Positions 26,399 to 35,814 of a DNA stretch of 64,000 bases are shown here, one piece after another. This DNA is from Paenibacillus sabinae T27. Lineage in GTDB: Bacteria > Bacillota > Bacilli > Paenibacillales > Paenibacillaceae. The stretch spans positions 1,290,001-1,354,000 of the forward strand of contig NZ_CP004078.1 of NCBI RefSeq assembly GCF_000612505.1. Direction: 5' to 3'. The stretch's first letter is position 1, and the number at the start of each line of letters is the position of its first letter. The position numbers were made by a program, and so were the translations under genes. A model generated the notes under the pieces. It was not told the DNA's origin. It did no database searches and saw only the letters and a list, made by a program, of their open reading frames with translations.

Positions 26399-28627
26399 AT
26401 GGCGAACCGAATCCGCCGTGCAAAGCGGTTAACAAGCAGATGGAAACAGACGGATGGGTCGGTTTCGGTGTTTTTGATTATGGTGCTGGCCTTTGTATTT
26501 CTGTTCTCCGCGGTGCTTATCGATTATGCGCGGATGGCTGCCGCCAGTGTGCAGGGCGAGCGGCTGACCCGGGCGGGCCTGCACTCGGCGATGTCGGCGT
26601 ATGACGTCGAACTGATGGGACAGTATGGACTGTTTGCCTTCGGCGGAGGTGACGGAGACGAAATGATGGCCCGCGCGATTGCCGAATCCTTTCATAAAAG
26701 CGGCCGCGGCGACGGTTTTAATCTGATCACCTTGGGCCTGGATTCTTCAACGATCGAGTGGAGCCGACCGCTGGGCAGCTATGACGCGTTCCGCCGTCAA
26801 ATAAATGAAGACATGAAATACAAGGCTCCGGTTGATTTTGCTCTGGAGCTTGCGGGAAAGTTCAAGCCGCTGTCCGGGGCGATGGAGGAAGCCTCCCGCA
26901 CAGCGGACTTATTCGCCAGGCTGCAGCCGCTGTATGACAAGCGGGAGGCGGCGCTCGACCGGATGCTGGAACGCAGACGGCAGGCGGCGGAAAGCGCCCG
27001 GAGGCCGCTCACGCTTATTAAAAATCCGGCAGCCGGGGGCATTGCCGATAGTTCCATCGGTGCCGTTACGAGCGCTGCGGATATCGCCGCCCAGTACAAC
27101 GATTATGTGTGGAAGACCACTCTGGACATGAATAGAGGACCGAAGAAACCGCCCATGTATACCGACGTTACCGCTTCTTATCTTGAGCAATCGGCAGCGG
27201 TTCTGTCCAGACTTGGAGGCGAGCTTTCCGCCTGGCAGAATGATCACGCCGTTCTTATCCGGCAGGCGAGCGATGCGCTTCATGAAGCGAGAACAATAAA
27301 CGAGCAAATGCGCGAAGCCATCAATCAGGACAAAAACGGCAGCGCAGGGAGCGGCTATGCTTCTGCCGATTCCTGGGATATCCCCGATTCACAGCCAAGC
27401 ACCTCTGCTCGCCCCAGCTTGCGTGAGCAAGCGGAGCAGCTATTGCTGGATTCGGCGGACCTTAGCCGCATGGAAAATAGTCTGGCGGAACAGGAAGCGG
27501 CTTATCGGGCTGCTCACTCCCGGGCTTCCTCCCTTCCGGAGGAAATAGACCCGTATTGGGGGCGAAACAGCTACGCGATGAAGGATGCGGTGACCGGAGC
27601 TGCGGGCGCCCTTGACGCCTATTTGCGCGATTACGGGAACGGTGGAGGCGTGATCGGCCGGGAAGCGGACGAAATCGGGAAGCACCGCGGCTCGGACAAT
27701 CAGCGAAAACAGCTGGAACAAGAGGCGAAGACCAAGCTTCAGGAGGCACTAAAGATTATCGATGCTCTTCGCAATCTGGGCGGCGGTGCAAAAGAAGCGC
27801 TGGAGCGCTACGAATTATTAAATCAATACTATGAAGAAAGTATCGATTATAACAAAGGCCTGGCGGAAAGCTCGGCGGATGCGCCTGCGGATAGCGATCC
27901 TTACGCCGCTGAGAGCACGGCTATGGACCAAATGGACAAGCTTTACGAAGCGATTGGCAGCGTGCTGCTTGCTTCAAGGGACAGGCTGTTTCAAAGCGAA
28001 TATGCCGCGCAATATTTTCCGCATTTCGATTTGTCGCAGCTGTCGGGAATAGCCGAAGGCTCGGTTGAAGAGATAGGTGAGCGGCTAAAAGAGCACCTTG
28101 ATCCGCACAGCCAGGAGCTGGAATATATCCTGTACGGCTTTAATAAGCCGGGGCTGAACGTAGGGGCGGCATATAGTGAAATTTTCGCGGCCCGGCTCGC
28201 TATCCGCACGATGGAGGGCTTTGTAAAAAGGGCAGAGCTGGGCAATCCGCTGCTTGTTGCGGCGGCGGCACTGGTGTACGGGTTGACGGAAGCGGTCAAG
28301 GATATGATTATGCTCTGCCGCGATGGAGCGGTTCCTTTATCCGAATTCGTGCCTGCTAAGCTGACCTACCGGGATTATTTGCGCCTGTTTTTGGTGCTGC
28401 ATGGCTCGGGGGAGGCAGAGCTTTCCCGGATGCTGGCTCTGATTCGGCTGAATACGGGCGTTAATCCGGCAGAAAGAAGCACATACGCTTCTGCTGAAGT
28501 GCGTTTAGGAATGAGGCTATGGTTCCTGCCCGGCATCATGAAGCTGCTTCAACATACGGGCGCGGTTCCGGGAGAGGTTGGGGGTCATACTTATTTCAGA
28601 TCGGTGAGGGCGGACTTTGCGTACTGA
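26399..28627 (+). CDS. Large Tad-associated DUF5702-like protein
   Basis: 742 aa. After a basic N-terminus, one TadE/TadG-like membrane helix (SVSVFLIMVLAFVFLFSAVLIDYARM) anchors a long, mostly helical outer domain rich in Ala, Glu and Arg. A later hydrophobic stretch (NPLLVAAAALVYGLTEAV) may also touch the membrane. The layout matches DUF5702 proteins of Firmicute Tad loci; their role is unknown. Start uncertain among TTG 26378, ATG 26387 and ATG 26399. I prefer the last because GGAAGG abuts 26387. Confidence 0.75.
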   Translation: MANRIRRAKRLTSRWKQTDGSVSVFLIMVLAFVFLFSAVLIDYARMAAASVQGERLTRAGLHSAMSAYDVELMGQYGLFAFGGGDGDEMMARAIAESFHKSGRGDGFNLITLGLDSSTIEWSRPLGSYDAFRRQINEDMKYKAPVDFALELAGKFKPLSGAMEEASRTADLFARLQPLYDKREAALDRMLERRRQAAESARRPLTLIKNPAAGGIADSSIGAVTSAADIAAQYNDYVWKTTLDMNRGPKKPPMYTDVTASYLEQSAAVLSRLGGELSAWQNDHAVLIRQASDALHEARTINEQMREAINQDKNGSAGSGYASADSWDIPDSQPSTSARPSLREQAEQLLLDSADLSRMENSLAEQEAAYRAAHSRASSLPEEIDPYWGRNSYAMKDAVTGAAGALDAYLRDYGNGGGVIGREADEIGKHRGSDNQRKQLEQEAKTKLQEALKIIDALRNLGGGAKEALERYELLNQYYEESIDYNKGLAESSADAPADSDPYAAESTAMDQMDKLYEAIGSVLLASRDRLFQSEYAAQYFPHFDLSQLSGIAEGSVEEIGERLKEHLDPHSQELEYILYGFNKPGLNVGAAYSEIFAARLAIRTMEGFVKRAELGNPLLVAAAALVYGLTEAVKDMIMLCRDGAVPLSEFVPAKLTYRDYLRLFLVLHGSGEAELSRMLALIRLNTGVNPAERSTYASAEVRLGMRLWFLPGIMKLLQHTGAVPGEVGGHTYFRSVRADFAY

Positions 28628-28646
28628 CGGGAGGCAGAGAGGGACA

Positions 28647-29657
28647 ATGAAGGACCGGCTAAAAAAGGGAGGGAGGTTTAATAATGAAGGCAGCATGGTC
28701 GTGGAAGCGGCTATGGTGCTGCCGATGTTTTTGCTGTTTGTGCTGTTCCTCATTTTTATTGTGCAGATGACTCTGTATTCAACCGCTTTGCAAAGCACCG
28801 TGTCCGATACGGTAAAAGAAGTCGCCACGCATATGTACCCTGCCGCCTTGGCGGTGCAGAAGGCAGAGCAGACCTCGACAGCTTCTAGTGAAGCGGGGAA
28901 CGCGGTAAATGAGATAAATGGTCAAGCGCCTGCGGACAAGCCGTCCGTTTGGACGATTCCGCGTCTGTCGGTTTCCGATTGGGCCGAACAATATGCCTCC
29001 GAGCTGCCTCCGCCGCTTGACGATTGGATCAGGGGCGCTGCCCGGAAGGGAGAAGGTCCTCTTCAGGAGCTTCAGGCCAAAGGCTCGGAAGCCGTTCTGG
29101 ATGCGGCCGTCAAGCCGCTGCTTAAGCCGTACATCGCTTCGGATATGCTGGATTACAGGCGAATCCACGTATCGAATGTGACAGTTCCTAAGCTGGGAGC
29201 CGGATCAAAGCCTTATTTCGGCCTTGAGGTCAGCTATAAGCTACCGATGAAGGTGCCGTTTCTCAATCGCAGCATTGTGCTGGAGGCCTCTGCCGTCGAG
29301 CGGTTATGGATCGGAGATACAGGCGAAGGCGGAAGCGGGGGGCAGGAAAGCGGAGCGGAAGAAGGCAGCGCCATTGCCGTTTTGGAGAAGCCGAATCCTG
29401 CAAGGCCGAACAAACAAGGCGTCATCCGGATCAAAATAGAGCCGAATGCTACGGCGAATCTCACGGTTTTCTACAAATCCGGGAAAAGCACCGCCAAGTA
29501 TTTGGGCTGGAAGAAAGCGGACGAGAACGGCTACATCGAGTGGGAATGGAGAATCGGCGGCAAGACGACGCCGGGCTCATGGCCGACTTTCGTTATAGAA
29601 ACAGAGGACGGCCAATCGGTGGAAGGCAAATTTTATGTGGCGGATAAACCGAATTGA
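28647..29657 (+). CDS. TadE-like protein, second copy
   Basis: 336 aa. The NNEGSMVVEAAMVLPM motif and hydrophobic helix match TadE. The long outer part contains a Gly/Ser/Glu linker and a C-terminal beta-rich domain (TANLTVFYKSGKSTAKYLGW) resembling a small adhesion or carbohydrate-facing fold. The ATG at 28647 follows GAGAGGG. Likely a minor or tip component. Confidence 0.75.
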   Translation: MKDRLKKGGRFNNEGSMVVEAAMVLPMFLLFVLFLIFIVQMTLYSTALQSTVSDTVKEVATHMYPAALAVQKAEQTSTASSEAGNAVNEINGQAPADKPSVWTIPRLSVSDWAEQYASELPPPLDDWIRGAARKGEGPLQELQAKGSEAVLDAAVKPLLKPYIASDMLDYRRIHVSNVTVPKLGAGSKPYFGLEVSYKLPMKVPFLNRSIVLEASAVERLWIGDTGEGGSGGQESGAEEGSAIAVLEKPNPARPNKQGVIRIKIEPNATANLTVFYKSGKSTAKYLGWKKADENGYIEWEWRIGGKTTPGSWPTFVIETEDGQSVEGKFYVADKPN

Positions 29658-29683
29658 TTCACGGGAAAAAAAGGAGCAAGTCT

Positions 29684-30199
29684 ATGAATGAATGGGCGTT
29701 TTGGGGATGTCTGCCCTTTTTGGCGGTAGCGTTCCTAACGGATACGCTGACGATGAAGATACCGAACTGGATCACGGCGCCGGCGGTGCTTATGGGCTTT
29801 CTGGCTCAGGGGCTTTCCGGCGGCTGGAAGGGCGTGCTGTTTGCGGGAGCCGGCGCTGCCGCAGGATTTTTACCGCTACTGCTCATGCATGTATTAGGAG
29901 CTGTCGGGGCGGGGGATGTCAAGCTTTTTGCGGGTATCGGGGCTTGGACGGGATATTTTTTCACAATACAGGTTATTGTGTACTCGCTGCTGTTTGCGGC
30001 CGCAATCGGCTGGATCATCGTGCTTAAGAGGCGGGAAGGCTTTCGGCGGCTGCGGAGTGTCGCAAGACTGCTGACGGGAATCTTTTATATGCCGAAATGG
30101 ACGCTGTTCAAAAGCCGAGACGGCGATATGCTGCGATTTCCTTTTATGCTTGCTGTGGTTCCCGGAGCGGCAGCCGCCTTTTTGGGTGGCTGGATTTGA
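29684..30199 (+). CDS. Prepilin peptidase, CpaA/TadV type
   Basis: 171 aa, several membrane helices. The two catalytic aspartates of type IV prepilin peptidases are visible: Asp20 (TDTLTMKIPN) and Asp78 in GAGDVK. The N-methyltransferase domain is absent, as usual for TadV. It processes the Flp and TadE-like prepilins. The ATG follows AAAAAAGGAG; upstream in-frame codons are within the preceding gene. Confidence 0.92.
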   Translation: MNEWAFWGCLPFLAVAFLTDTLTMKIPNWITAPAVLMGFLAQGLSGGWKGVLFAGAGAAAGFLPLLLMHVLGAVGAGDVKLFAGIGAWTGYFFTIQVIVYSLLFAAAIGWIIVLKRREGFRRLRSVARLLTGIFYMPKWTLFKSRDGDMLRFPFMLAVVPGAAAAFLGGWI

Positions 30200-30226
30200 A
30201 GGTTTGAACATGGGAGGTGATGTCTA

Positions 30227-31987
30227 TTGTTTGGATTAACCAGGGATTTTGTGCAGCAGGACGGTATCCGTATGGTGCTTGGAGGGCGGGAGGGAATGCC
30301 GGTATCCAGGCTCAATCCGGTTCAGTGCCGCATGCTGTCCTCCTTGACTATTCCGCACCATCTTCGGCTGTTTCTTAAAGAGGTGGATTTGAGCGTTACA
30401 CTGGAGTATGCGGTATCGGGAAAAAAGCTGCTCTCGCATCTGCTCAAGGGAGTCAGGATGACCTTGGACGAATTTTACGGGCTGCTGCTGCAGATCGCCC
30501 AAGGGATGGAGGACGGCCGGCTGCATATGCTGCACCCCGGGCAGTATGCGCTTCATGAGGATTATATTTTTATTGAAGGCCCGCTGCAAAGGGGGAAGGT
30601 GTACTTGACGTACGTTCCTCTTGAGAGCGTCGAACCGGCGCAGTCATTGGGAGAGAGCCTCAAGAGACTGATTATGGCGCTGATGCCAAGTGTAGGGGAG
30701 CTGAAAGGAGACGGCGTCCAGCGGCTGCTGCACTACTGCGGCGAAGATGAGTTTACGGTCAGAGGGTGGAAGCAGCTCATTTCGGAGCTGTTAACAGACG
30801 GCGGGGATCGGCAAACGGCAGCGCATGAGGAGACGACGGCGGTCGCTAAACCATTGATGGGAACCGGGGGTTACCCGATGGAGCGATCCTTGCATGAAAC
30901 ATTCCCGGATAAAGCGGTTCATAAATTTGCTGACAATGGTCAAAAAACGCCCACGCAGCGTGTTGGCCCGAATGTGAACAATGGCTTTTTCGGCAGATCG
31001 GGTTCCCCGGCGGACTCCCCCGAAGCTTCACGGGATAAGGCTTCGCCGCTGGCCGAATGGATGAGCGGGAGTTCTTTTTTTCAGGGGAGGCGGGAAGAAG
31101 ACAAGCGGGAAGGAGATAGGGAGAGAGGCTGTCAGGAAGAGGACCATATGGAGCCCGAGGCGGTTTCTGGCACCCTTCAATCGCGCAAGGATGGGCACTC
31201 CCCAAAAAAGACCTATATTTTACTGAGCTGCGTTCTGCTGGACGCCTTGCTGTGGAAATACCTGTATCTCGATCATCCCGGTAGGTTGGCGCTGATTCTT
31301 TGCGGAATCGCCACGCTGCTGCTGATTGCATTAAACGGGCTAATATGGGCGGGGAAATTAGGCGCTGACCCTGTGGAAGAACAAGAGGCGGAAGAAGAAC
31401 AGGATGAACGGGGGCCGGAATTTGGAATGTCCCGTGGGTTCGGAACGTTGCAACCGTCCATTGGACGGAAGAGAGAGAAGCTTGAGGGATTTCAGCGGTT
31501 TAATCCTGCGCCGATTGACCCGAATAAGCGGGTTATGGCCGAAATTCACGAATTCGAATGGGATGGAGCGGAGGTTGAAGCAGCTGAAGACTACCCGAAT
31601 GCCGCGGTTTCTGACCCGGCGACTATGCTGCTGTCTAGAGAGCAAACTCCCGCCTCGGAACAAATGAAGCTCCGCGAAGGATCGGTGCCCTATCTTGAAA
31701 GAAGGGAAGAAGGAAGCGAAAAACCGGAGAAAATCGAACTGAATCGTACGAGCTTTATTATCGGCCGTTCGCCGGAGGTGGCGCAGTACACGGAAACGTC
31801 GGAGGGTGCTTCAAGAGTGCATGCCGAAATATTCCGAAGCGGCGGCGGCTATGTGCTAAAAGATCTGGATTCGCGCAACGGCACGCGGTTTCAAGGGGAG
31901 GCGATGGTTCCGTACAAGGAATATCCCTTGACCGACGGAGACGTCTTCACGATTATAAAAGGAAATTATACCTTTTATCAGCGTTAA
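30227..31987 (+). CDS. FHA-domain membrane protein (DUF6382-like N-terminus)
   Basis: 586 aa starting at TTG, 7 nt after GGGAGGTG. The N-terminal ~200 residues resemble the DUF6382 domain of Firmicute Tad loci. A low-complexity polar linker follows, then two hydrophobic segments (~320-370). The C-terminal FHA domain has IIGRSPEV, SRVHAEI and LDSRNGTRFQG and should bind phosphothreonine peptides. It may couple pilus assembly to Ser/Thr kinase signalling. Last gene of the Tad operon. It meets the leftward epimerase gene tail to tail. Confidence 0.82.
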   Translation: MFGLTRDFVQQDGIRMVLGGREGMPVSRLNPVQCRMLSSLTIPHHLRLFLKEVDLSVTLEYAVSGKKLLSHLLKGVRMTLDEFYGLLLQIAQGMEDGRLHMLHPGQYALHEDYIFIEGPLQRGKVYLTYVPLESVEPAQSLGESLKRLIMALMPSVGELKGDGVQRLLHYCGEDEFTVRGWKQLISELLTDGGDRQTAAHEETTAVAKPLMGTGGYPMERSLHETFPDKAVHKFADNGQKTPTQRVGPNVNNGFFGRSGSPADSPEASRDKASPLAEWMSGSSFFQGRREEDKREGDRERGCQEEDHMEPEAVSGTLQSRKDGHSPKKTYILLSCVLLDALLWKYLYLDHPGRLALILCGIATLLLIALNGLIWAGKLGADPVEEQEAEEEQDERGPEFGMSRGFGTLQPSIGRKREKLEGFQRFNPAPIDPNKRVMAEIHEFEWDGAEVEAAEDYPNAAVSDPATMLLSREQTPASEQMKLREGSVPYLERREEGSEKPEKIELNRTSFIIGRSPEVAQYTETSEGASRVHAEIFRSGGGYVLKDLDSRNGTRFQGEAMVPYKEYPLTDGDVFTIIKGNYTFYQR

Positions 31988-32018
31988 CGGTTCATGCATA
32001 GTGCCATAGTGCTCAAGC

Positions 32019-32918
32019 TCATGCTCTCAGCTGCCGCAGCGCTTTCGGAAGTTCGGGATAAGCGAACACAAAGCCATGCTCCAGCAGCTTGGCGGGAAGA
32101 ACGCGCTGGCCCTCCAGCAAAATCTCCGACAGCTCACCGAGAGCGGCTTTCAGCAGCAAGGCAGGCAGCGGGAACCAGTGGGGACGATGGTACGCTTCTC
32201 CGATGGCGGAACCGAATTGGTCGTTGGTCACAGGCTTAGGAGCGGTGGCGTTAACGGGACCCGAAATATCAGGGCTGGCGGCGCAGTAATCAATCAAAGC
32301 GACCATGTCGGCAAGATGAATCCAGGACAGCCACTGCTGGCCGCTGCCGATTTTCCCCCCGAAGCCGAGCATGTAGGGAAGCTTCATTTTCGGGAAGGCG
32401 CCGCCTTCATTGCCGAGCACAACGCCGGTCCGCAGCTTGACTAGCCGAAAACCATGGTAGGCAAGATCAGCGGAATCTTCCCAGGTCTTCACGACCTCTG
32501 AAGGGAAATCCATTACTCTCGGCGGAGAGGATTCATCGAAAGAGTCTTTAAGCGATGTGCCGTAAATTGCAACGGCGGATGCCTGAATGACCACCTGCGG
32601 TTTGGATTTCAGAGCGCCGAGCAGTTTGGACGCCGCGGCAACGGTTTCGATACGGGACTGCCGGATGAGCGATTTGCCGTGTTCATTCCAGCGCTGATTC
32701 AGGGTGGCGCCGGCAAGATTAACGAGGACATGGGCTCCCTCCGCAGGCACGGGATCAATAGTAAGCTCCTCCCAGGTTCTGTACAGCAGCATGGGGTGAA
32801 CTAACGCTTGGTTCGGCACTTTACGGGCCACAACAATAACTTCGTGCCCTGCCTGCAGCCAGTAGTGAGTCAGGGCGGTACCGATAAAACCGGTGCCCCC
32901 GCAAATAATCGCTTTCAT
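32019..32918 (-). CDS. TIGR01777-family NAD(P)-binding epimerase/oxidoreductase
   Basis: 299 aa. N-terminal Rossmann motif GGTGFIGTAL and the C-terminal DUF1731-like tail (VLPAKLLEHGFVFAYPEL) define the YfhF/SDR39U1 group of extended short-chain dehydrogenases. The physiological substrate is unknown. Single leftward gene. Confidence 0.9.
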   Translation of the reverse strand: MKAIICGGTGFIGTALTHYWLQAGHEVIVVARKVPNQALVHPMLLYRTWEELTIDPVPAEGAHVLVNLAGATLNQRWNEHGKSLIRQSRIETVAAASKLLGALKSKPQVVIQASAVAIYGTSLKDSFDESSPPRVMDFPSEVVKTWEDSADLAYHGFRLVKLRTGVVLGNEGGAFPKMKLPYMLGFGGKIGSGQQWLSWIHLADMVALIDYCAASPDISGPVNATAPKPVTNDQFGSAIGEAYHRPHWFPLPALLLKAALGELSEILLEGQRVLPAKLLEHGFVFAYPELPKALRQLRA

Positions 32919-32982
32919 TAATTATGGCCTCCTTGCCTTTAAGGGGCTGCGGCGCCCGGAGTGCTCCAAAACTATTAAAAAG

Positions 32983-33447
32983 TTACTTCATTAAATGGCG
33001 GTATGGGGAGTAGTCGATATGATTCTTTTCCAGGAATTGAATCAGGAAGCGGCTGTCGCGCCTTGGAGTGGCGGAAATGTAGCCTCTGATGCAGTGATCG
33101 CGCGTAACCTCGGTTGCGCTGCTTTCGATGGCGATCCTGCCGATTTCGGCGGCAATGGAGTGCTTGGCGATATCGCGGAACGGCCCCGGTACGGGCTGCA
33201 CCAGCTGGTCGAGAAAGGCTTTGGATTCGTCGCTCCAGAGCGGACGGCTGCGTTCCACCCAGTAGTTTTGCCAGTCCAGCTTGGATTTTCCGTCCGCCTT
33301 GGGCAGCACTTTGAGGAACTTGCGGAACATAAAATAGCCGCCGATGCACATGCAGCCGAGCAGCAGAAATGTCCAGAAAGCGATCGTGTTCATAAATAAG
33401 CTGCTCGGTGACGCGGATAACCAGCCAAGCCCTGATCTAATAAACAT
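32983..33447 (-). CDS. DUF2621 family membrane protein (YneK-like)
   Basis: 154 aa. One N-terminal membrane helix (~20-40) is followed by a conserved soluble domain with LVQPVPGPFRDIAKHSIA and RGYISATPRRDSRFL, as in Bacillus YneK. Function unknown. The ATG follows GATGAGGTGATT. Confidence 0.8.
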   Translation of the reverse strand: MFIRSGLGWLSASPSSLFMNTIAFWTFLLLGCMCIGGYFMFRKFLKVLPKADGKSKLDWQNYWVERSRPLWSDESKAFLDQLVQPVPGPFRDIAKHSIAAEIGRIAIESSATEVTRDHCIRGYISATPRRDSRFLIQFLEKNHIDYSPYRHLMK

Positions 33448-33617
33448 ATTGGAATCACCTCATCAATGATGATGATCACAGCTTTCTCTTCAACTTAAAT
33501 TATAGCGTATGCTACGCGTTTTGCGAAGGAGGAAGCCAGATATCGGCAATGCCTAGATTTCTTGTCCCAATCACGATAAAATAAGTTTTAATTCGTGAGA
33601 GAAAGAGGGAAAACGGC

Positions 33618-34745
33618 ATGCTAAAAATTGGCTCCCATGTGTCGTGCGGGTCCAAGGGACTGCTCAGCGCGGCAAATGAGGCGAATGAATACGGTTCAAG
33701 CTCTTTTATGATATATACAGGCGCACCGCAAAATACCCGCAGAAAGCCGATTGAAGACATGTATCCCGAAGAAGGCAAAGCCGCGATGCGGGAAAACGGC
33801 GTAGAAGAGATTGTCGTTCACGCTCCTTACATCATTAACCTGGGATCATACAAAGATAACACCTACCAGCTTGCCGTCGATTTTCTCCAGCAGGAGATCC
33901 ACCGCACCCACGCGCTCGGGGTTAAGCATATTGTGCTTCATCCGGGCGCATATACGGACAAGGATGCGGAATACGGCATCCAGCGGATTGCCGACGGTCT
34001 GAATGAGGTGCTGGGGGGCACGCATGAGACGGAGGTCCATATTGCCCTTGAAACCATGGCCGGCAAAGGAACGGAGATGGGCCGGAGCTTTGAGGAAATC
34101 GCTGCCATGATCGATAAGGTCGTGCACAACGAGCGGCTGTCGATCTGCCTGGATACATGCCACATCCACGATGCCGGTTACGATATTGTAGGCGATCTGG
34201 ACGGCGTGCTTGAGCAGTTTGACAAAATTGTCGGGCTGGATCGGATCGGGGTCGTGCATATCAACGACAGCAAAAATCCGAGCGGTGCGCGCAAAGACCG
34301 CCATGCGCCGATCGGTTCGGGCTGGATCGGTTTTGACACGATTAACCGGGTCGTTCATCATGAGCTGCTTGCAGGACGCCCGTTCATACTTGAAACGCCG
34401 TGGATCGGCAAAGACGCCAAGACCCAGCGGCCGATGTACGAAGCGGAAATTGCGCTGCTGCGCGGCAATGTGCAGGAACGGTTCGGCGGAGAGTTTTTGG
34501 CGCAGGTCGAGGAATTGCACGCTTTCTTTGCCAAGCAGGAGCTTGACCCAAGGAAGTATGTGCTGGACGTGTGGAATGTGCTCAAGAACGATGCCAAGGC
34601 CAAAAAGGCCGATCCGCGCGAGCCGCTGGAACGCCTGTATGATCAAGTAATCGCCGCGGGTCTGTTCTCAGACTTGAGCGAAGAAGCGGTTAATCACCGG
34701 CTGATCGCTTGGTTGGCGGGCAAAGAGCTGCTGGTTAACGCTTAA
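33618..34745 (+). CDS. nfo: Deoxyribonuclease IV (AP endonuclease), long form
   Basis: 375 aa. Metal-binding motifs of endonuclease IV are present: [52 protein letters not shown] and [20 protein letters not shown]. It cuts DNA at abasic sites. Most homologues have about 285-300 residues; here ~75 extra C-terminal residues follow the catalytic domain, ending [14 protein letters not shown]. The start follows AGAGGGA. Confidence 0.95.
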   Translation: MLKIGSHVSCGSKGLLSAANEANEYGSSSFMIYTGAPQNTRRKPIEDMYPEEGKAAMRENGVEEIVVHAPYIINLGSYKDNTYQLAVDFLQQEIHRTHALGVKHIVLHPGAYTDKDAEYGIQRIADGLNEVLGGTHETEVHIALETMAGKGTEMGRSFEEIAAMIDKVVHNERLSICLDTCHIHDAGYDIVGDLDGVLEQFDKIVGLDRIGVVHINDSKNPSGARKDRHAPIGSGWIGFDTINRVVHHELLAGRPFILETPWIGKDAKTQRPMYEAEIALLRGNVQERFGGEFLAQVEELHAFFAKQELDPRKYVLDVWNVLKNDAKAKKADPREPLERLYDQVIAAGLFSDLSEEAVNHRLIAWLAGKELLVNA

Positions 34746-34787
34746 ACTTATGCTTTGCGTGAATGACGAGAGGATGGAACGAACACC

Positions 34788-35687
34788 ATGGAACTGCATG
34801 TAAAAAGAGAACATTTTTCTTCGGACGAGCAGCACCCGAACCGGGCGCGAATGCTCATCTCCTGTCCGGACGGCCCGGGAATTGTCGCTGCGGTGTCCCG
34901 TTTTTTATTCGATCACGGCGCCAATATCGTGCAATCGGATCAGTATACGATGGACCCGTCCGGCGGAATGTTCTTTATGAGAATTGAATTTGATCTTCCG
35001 GAGCTGGAACGGCGCATGGAGCAGCTTCAGGCGGAGTTCGGCAAAATCGCCGGACAGTTTCAAATGAACTGGCAAATATTCAATGTCAGTCATAAGAAGA
35101 AGCTGGCGATCTTCGTCTCCAAGGAGGATCATTGCCTTGTCGAGCTGCTCTGGCAGTGGCAGGCCGGGGATCTGGATGCCGATATTGCGCTGGTTGTGAG
35201 CAACCACGCCGATATGAAGGAGTATGTCGAGTCTTTCGGCATTCCGTATCATCACATTCCGGTAACGGCGGATACGAAGGCCGAGGCTGAGCGGCGCCAG
35301 CTGGAGGTAGTCGGAGAGGATATCGACGTCATTATTTTGGCGCGGTATATGCAGATTATCTCGCCGTCGTTTATAGAGCATTACAGAAACCGGATTATCA
35401 ACATCCATCATTCCTTCCTTCCGGCCTTCATCGGCGGCAATCCTTATGCCCAGGCGTACCGGCGCGGGGTGAAGATTATCGGTGCTACGGCTCACTATGT
35501 AACCGAAGAGCTGGACGGCGGTCCGATCATCGAGCAGGATGTGCAGCGGGTCAGCCACGGGGATGACGTCGGCGAACTGAAGCGGATCGGCCGCACAATT
35601 GAGCGCGTCGTTCTTGCCAGGGCGGTCAAATGGCATATCGAGGACCGTATCCTTGTGCATCAGAATAAGACGGTTGTGTTCAACTAA
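34788..35687 (+). CDS. purU: Formyltetrahydrofolate deformylase
   Basis: 299 aa. An N-terminal ACT domain (LISCPDGPGIVAAVSRFL) precedes a formyltransferase-like hydrolase domain with NIHHSFLP and GATAHYVTEELDGGPII. It releases formate from 10-formyl-THF, balancing one-carbon pools and supplying formate for purine synthesis. It lies 42 nt after nfo. Last host gene before the prophage. Confidence 0.95.
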   Translation: MELHVKREHFSSDEQHPNRARMLISCPDGPGIVAAVSRFLFDHGANIVQSDQYTMDPSGGMFFMRIEFDLPELERRMEQLQAEFGKIAGQFQMNWQIFNVSHKKKLAIFVSKEDHCLVELLWQWQAGDLDADIALVVSNHADMKEYVESFGIPYHHIPVTADTKAEAERRQLEVVGEDIDVIILARYMQIISPSFIEHYRNRIINIHHSFLPAFIGGNPYAQAYRRGVKIIGATAHYVTEELDGGPIIEQDVQRVSHGDDVGELKRIGRTIERVVLARAVKWHIEDRILVHQNKTVVFN

Positions 35688-35814
35688 TCGAATAGCTGCT
35701 TGCTTTACTGGTAAAAAAGCATATAATCTAGAAACTTGGCTAAACCATTGATATATAAGGTTTTTTTCTAAAGCAAATGAGTTTAGGGTAACATTTGGGT
35801 AACAAAAGTATTTT
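35688..35814. other. Host/prophage junction region, candidate attL
   Basis: AT-rich 127-bp gap between purU and the integrase 3' end. It contains two direct copies of GGGTAACA (35786-35793 and 35797-35804) one helical turn apart, which could be integrase arm sites. The attachment core should lie here or inside the end of purU, but it cannot be fixed from one junction. Confidence 0.4.
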
